From Microbacterium sp. nov. GSS16 (GTDB lineage Bacteria; Actinomycetota; Actinomycetes; Actinomycetales; Microbacteriaceae): 64,000 bases of DNA. This document shows positions 61,001 through 64,000 of this stretch, piece after piece. Position 1 is the stretch's first letter, and each line of letters opens with the position of its first letter. The notes beneath the pieces were generated by a model. The model was not told the origin of the DNA and did not search any database. It was given only the letters and a program-made list of their open reading frames with translations. A program made the position numbers and the translations under genes. The DNA is taken from NCBI RefSeq assembly GCF_028198145.1, contig NZ_CP116338.1, positions 1,116,001 to 1,180,000 on the forward strand, given 5' to 3'.

Positions 61001-64000
61001 GAGAACTACGGTGCCGACGGCGCTGCGGGCGGTGCGAACATCTCGTTCAGCGCCACCGAGGGCAAGGTCACGTCGTTCCGCTACACCCTCGACACGCACG
61101 TGCTCGAGGTGACCAGCGACGACTCGCCGTTCCCCGGCACCGGCGAGCAGCGCGCGCAGTGGATCGACGAGCGCACCATCGCCTGGCCGGCGAGGCTCGG
61201 CTCGCCCGACCGCGCCGCATACCAGCTGTACGCGTCGGCTGACGCTTCGGTGAAGGTCGCCGACGGCGACGTGACCGGCGCCGAGCCGATCGCGCTGAGC
61301 GTGATCGACGGCGGACTCACCGACGCGCAGAAGAAGCGCTTCCCCGCGCTGGCCGGCTATCTCGCGCTGCAGGTTCCGGATGCTGATGCAGCCACCCTGC
61401 TGAAGGGTCAGCTGGCCGTCGCGCAGCGCGACACCTCTGGCGCTCTCACCGCGTTCACCGGTGTGCAGATCGCCGGCGTGCTCGACGACCTCTACGCCGA
61501 CGAGGTCGACGACCAGCGTCTCGGCGTGACCTTCAAGGGAGTCAACCCCACCTTCCGCCTGTGGGCGCCGACCGCGCAGAGCGCGACGCTGCTCACGTGG
61601 CCAGCCGGTGCCGCCGCTGATGCCGAGCCGACGCGCCAAAAGGCATCGTACGACGAGGCGTCCGGCGTGTGGACGGTGAAGGGCGAGAAGGCGCTGAACG
61701 GCGCGGAGTACCTGTGGGAGGTCGTCGTGTACGCGCCGACCACCGGCAAGATCGAGACCAACCGGGTCACCGACCCGTACTCGGTCGCGCTCACCGAGAA
61801 CTCCGAGCGCTCCGTCGCCATCAGCCTCGACGATAAGGCGTTCCAGCCGAAGGCGTGGAGCGAGACGAAGGCCCCGGTCGTCGCCCGCTCGGTCGACCGC
61901 GCGATCTACGAGCTGCACATCCGCGACTTCTCGGTCGGCGACGAGAGCGTGCCCGAGGCCGAGCGCGGCACCTACCTCGCGTTCACGCGCGACGGAGCCG
62001 GTGCGAAGCAGCTGCGCCAGCTCGCGGACGCGGGCATCAACACCGTGCACCTGCTGCCGTCGTTCGACATCGCGACGATCGAAGAGAACCGGACGAAGCA
62101 GGCTCAGCCTGACTGCGACCTGCGCTCGTACGGTCCGGCCGACGCCGCGCAGCAGGAGTGCGTGGCGGCGGTCGCCGCCACGGACGGCTTCAACTGGGGC
62201 TACGACCCGTACCACTACTCGACTCCCGAGGGCTCGTACGCGGTCAACCCCGATGGCGGCGCGCGCGTGGCGGAGTTCCGCTCGATGGTCGGCGGACTGC
62301 ACGGCATGGGCCTGCAGGTCGTGCTCGACCAGGTGTTTAACCACACCGCCGAGTCGGGCCAGGCAGACCGCTCGGTGCTCGACCGAGTCGTTCCCGGCTA
62401 CTTCCACCGCCTGAACGCGGCGGGTGCGGTCGAGACCTCCACGTGCTGCGAGAACGTCGCCACCGAGCACTCGGTCGCGCAGAAGCTGATGGTCGACTCG
62501 GTCGTCACCTGGGCGCGTGACTACAAGGTCGACGGCTTCCGCTTCGACCTGATGGGGCACCACTCGACGGCCAACATGCGCGCTGTGCGCAAGGCGCTCG
62601 ACGCCCTCACCGTGAAGGAAGACGGGGTCGACGGCAAGTCGATCCTCCTCTACGGCGAAGGCTGGAACTTCGGTGAGGTCGCTGACAACGCGCTGTTCGA
62701 GCAGGCCACGCAGGGGCAGCTCGGCGGCACGGGAATCGGCACGTTCAACGACCGGCTGCGCGACGCCGTGCATGGCGGCAGCCCGGTCGACGGCTCGTCG
62801 ACCTTCCGTCAGGGCTTCGGCACCGGTCTCGGCACCGACCCGAACGGCAACGCCATCAACGGCAGCGCCGAGCAGGCGCTCGCCGACCTCGGCCACGAGA
62901 CCGACCTGGTCAAGCTGGGCCTGGTCGGCAACCTGCGCGACTTCGCTTTCACGACCAGCGATGGCAAGGTCACCTCGGGCGACGACATCGACTACCGCGG
63001 CTCCCGCGCCGGGTACGCCGACGAGCCCGACGAGGTCATCAACTACGTCGACGCGCACGACAACGAGACGCTGTACGACCTGTCGGTCTTCAAGCTGCCG
63101 GTCGGCACCTCGATGGCAGACCGGGTGCGCATGAACACGCTGTCGCTCGCCACGGTGACGCTGTCGCAGTCACCGTCGTTCTGGCATGCGGGCACCGAGC
63201 TGCTTCGCTCGAAGTCGCTCGACCGCAACAGCTACGACTCCGGCGACTGGTTCAACCGCATCGACTGGACGGGCAAGGAGTCGACGTTCGGATCCGGTCT
63301 GCCGATGGCCGCCGACAACGAAGAGAAGTGGGGCATCATGCGCCCGCTGCTCGAGAACGCGGCGCTCAAGCCGAAGCCTGCCGACATCGCCGAAGCAGAG
63401 GCGAGTGCCCTCGACCTGCTGCGCGTGCGCGGCGAGGTCGGCCTGCTGCGCCTCGGGTCGGCGAAGCTGATCGAGCAGAAGGTCTCCTTCCCCAACGGGG
63501 GAGCGGATGCCACTCCCGGCGTCATCACGATGCAGATCGACGACCTCGAGGGCGCTGACGCCGACCCCGAGCTCGACGGCGCCCTGGTGATCTTCAACGC
63601 CTCGCCGAAGGCCGTCACCCAGACGGTCGCAGACCTGGCCGGCCGCTCGTTCGGCCTCACGCCGGCACAGGCCAAGGGCTCGGACGCGGTCGTGAAGACG
63701 ACGAAGTGGGATGCCAAGGCCGGCAAGGTCACGGTGCCCGCACGCACGGTGGCGGTGCTCGTCGACACGCAGGACGAGCCGACGGAGCCGACGGAGCCGA
63801 CCGAGCCGACGGAGCCGACCGAGCCGAGCCAGCCCAGCGCCGGCGGCGACTCCGGTCAGCCCAGTGCGGGCGGATCGGGCTCGGCCGCCGACGGCGAGCT
63901 CGCGATCACGGGCGCCGAGGCGCCGTGGGCGGCGGCCGTCGGTGCGACGCTGCTGCTGGTGCTGGGGGCCGGGCTGGTGCTCCTGCGCCGCCGCGCAGTC
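58055..64000 (+). CDS. wall-anchored alpha-amylase/pullulanase fusion, 3' end cut by the window
   Basis: The frame is open for 1982 codons from GTG 58055 (GGAG site upstream) to the edge. A signal peptide ends near residue 37. An X25-like starch-binding module (about 38-125) precedes a GH13 amylase with Asp414 (GFRIDTVKH), Glu448 (FGEVYD) and Asp518 (GNHD). Two more X25-like modules lie at about 827-915 and 925-1010. A PulA-type GH13 domain follows, with the FNWGYDPYHYSTPEGSY hallmark, Asp1498 (GFRFDLMGHH), Glu1535 (YGEGWNFGE) and Asp1669 (DAHDNE). A PTE-repeat linker leads to LAITG (1949-1953), a membrane helix and Arg residues. It would cut alpha-1,4 and alpha-1,6 bonds of starch or glycogen at the cell surface. 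Confidence 0.93.
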   Translation, partial: MSKKTSLRRTALLATAALVASGLSSFGALAAPAVAADRTVALVGDLQSELGCAADWAPDCAATELTPTGAEGIYSASFEVPAGSYEYKVALNDAWDEAYGLDGTGDNIPLTVGGPSTLRFTFDDNIKRVGVEVESLKKGYTADDDALISKPVRQAGSDEQFYFVMTDRFANGDTSNDTGGIDGDRLATGFDPTNKGFYQGGDIAGLRENLDYIDGLGTTAIWLTPSFANKPVQGTGADASAGYHGYWITDFTRIDPHLGTNAELESLIAEAHDRGIKVYFDIITNHTADVIDYSEKQYSYIDQATKPYKTADGTAFDPAEYAGTDGFPTLDAKTSFPYTPVVADAEKDAKTPSWLNDPTLYHNRGNSTWSGESVTYGDFDGLDDLMTEHPTVVNGFVKVYQDWIDLGIDGFRIDTVKHVNFEFWQKWTKGVLDYAHGKGKDDFFMFGEVYDADPVKLAPYVRDTDMNSVLDFTFQSSAVSYASGNSAKGLQTLFAGDDRYTTPDSSATALPTFLGNHDMGRVGSFLRNTDAPQKRVELANELMFLTRGQPVVYYGDEQGFAGTGGDKDARQTLFATKVAEYADQKLVTGEQAGSVDRYSTTAPLYTQIAELSKLREAHPALSDGAQIERHAASGAGVYAFSRVDASDKVEYLVAVNNATSAQTVDLTTLTADASYTVLHGDAKAISTDAGAATSITVPALSAVVWKADATVTAPAEAAAITVAAPAAGAALQDQSPVQADIADQWAQTSFSWRVAGSDEWHALGTAEDTEPRVYHDIRGLKKGTLVEYRAVTTDAAGNHSAASTYASVGNQVSLAVEEKPESPIEMVTVPGSLNSEMGCAGDWDPACEKAKLTLRSDGIWAGTFDLPAGDYEYKAAVDGSWAVNYGANGVLDGPNVTVSHRGGKISFYFDPRTNIVQSSADGPIVTLPGSLQDELGCSGDWMPDCLATLMADGDRDGVYEFSSSELPTGAYELKVAHGLSWDENYGADGAAGGANISFSATEGKVTSFRYTLDTHVLEVTSDDSPFPGTGEQRAQWIDERTIAWPARLGSPDRAAYQLYASADASVKVADGDVTGAEPIALSVIDGGLTDAQKKRFPALAGYLALQVPDADAATLLKGQLAVAQRDTSGALTAFTGVQIAGVLDDLYADEVDDQRLGVTFKGVNPTFRLWAPTAQSATLLTWPAGAAADAEPTRQKASYDEASGVWTVKGEKALNGAEYLWEVVVYAPTTGKIETNRVTDPYSVALTENSERSVAISLDDKAFQPKAWSETKAPVVARSVDRAIYELHIRDFSVGDESVPEAERGTYLAFTRDGAGAKQLRQLADAGINTVHLLPSFDIATIEENRTKQAQPDCDLRSYGPADAAQQECVAAVAATDGFNWGYDPYHYSTPEGSYAVNPDGGARVAEFRSMVGGLHGMGLQVVLDQVFNHTAESGQADRSVLDRVVPGYFHRLNAAGAVETSTCCENVATEHSVAQKLMVDSVVTWARDYKVDGFRFDLMGHHSTANMRAVRKALDALTVKEDGVDGKSILLYGEGWNFGEVADNALFEQATQGQLGGTGIGTFNDRLRDAVHGGSPVDGSSTFRQGFGTGLGTDPNGNAINGSAEQALADLGHETDLVKLGLVGNLRDFAFTTSDGKVTSGDDIDYRGSRAGYADEPDEVINYVDAHDNETLYDLSVFKLPVGTSMADRVRMNTLSLATVTLSQSPSFWHAGTELLRSKSLDRNSYDSGDWFNRIDWTGKESTFGSGLPMAADNEEKWGIMRPLLENAALKPKPADIAEAEASALDLLRVRGEVGLLRLGSAKLIEQKVSFPNGGADATPGVITMQIDDLEGADADPELDGALVIFNASPKAVTQTVADLAGRSFGLTPAQAKGSDAVVKTTKWDAKAGKVTVPARTVAVLVDTQDEPTEPTEPTEPTEPTEPSQPSAGGDSGQPSAGGSGSAADGELAITGAEAPWAAAVGATLLLVLGAGLVLLRRRAV

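Noticed and set aside
59624..63058. Very long minus-strand open frame opposite the amylase-pullulanase gene
   Set aside because: It lies wholly antisense to a gene with complete GH13 motifs, has Arg/Val/Gly-rich shadow composition and no recognisable domain.
1..64000. tRNA genes, integrase or transposase genes marking an island
   Set aside because: I saw no cloverleaf-like sequence and no mobile-element protein motif; base composition looks even throughout.

Overview
The window is high-GC DNA with frequent GTG starts, many 4-base ATGA/GTGA gene overlaps, and LAXTG cell-wall anchors of the kind handled by actinobacterial class E sortases. Gene content and protein style point to a Microbacterium-like member of the Microbacteriaceae. 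It is a dense carbohydrate-utilisation region of 47 genes, the first and last cut by the window edges. I see no tRNA, rRNA, CRISPR array, insertion sequence or phage gene.

Layout. (1) 1-3626: a partial DUF4407 protein, a small membrane protein, an aldo/keto reductase, an ACT-domain protein and a PLP-dependent cysteine-synthase-family enzyme. (2) 3676-16917: a sulfated-glycan locus with a DUF2264 protein, four Cys-type sulfatases without signal peptides, a Gfo/Idh/MocA oxidoreductase, a regulator with a GntR-type DNA-binding domain and a LacI-type sensor, and a lipoprotein plus two-permease ABC importer. The sulfatases look cytoplasmic, so the model is import of sulfated sugars followed by desulfation inside the cell. 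(3) 16989-21833: a VOC protein and a GntR-prpD-prpB-prpC methylcitrate operon for propionyl-CoA. (4) 21999-25771: a second aldo/keto reductase, an MFS transporter and an alditol oxidase.

(5) 26080-42529: an arabinan/arabinose block. It holds a wall-anchored GH43 enzyme, a LacI regulator, a YtfQRT-YjfF-like furanose transporter with an extra second ATPase, another LacI regulator, then araD, a divergent ribulokinase, araA and an aldose 1-epimerase. (6) 42638-55020: a xylose/xylan block with xylB, xylA and a LacI regulator on the minus strand, and an oligosaccharide ABC importer, cytoplasmic GH3 and GH43 enzymes and a ROK regulator on the plus strand. (7) 55067-64000: a thiolase, a secreted ScyD/ScyE-like protein and a very large wall-anchored amylase-pullulanase that runs off the window.

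The genes fit one strategy: surface enzymes cut plant or other glycans, ABC importers take up the fragments, and cytoplasmic hydrolases, sulfatases, isomerases and kinases finish the job under local LacI/GntR/ROK control. The most notable non-coding signals are these: a strong hairpin just after each of the three solute-binding-protein genes, two of them inside the next coding sequence; a three-copy family of 65-67 bp intergenic palindromes; a second intergenic family built on GATGTCGGC; a 16+16 base palindrome between divergent sulfated-glycan genes; and several clear LacI-type operators.
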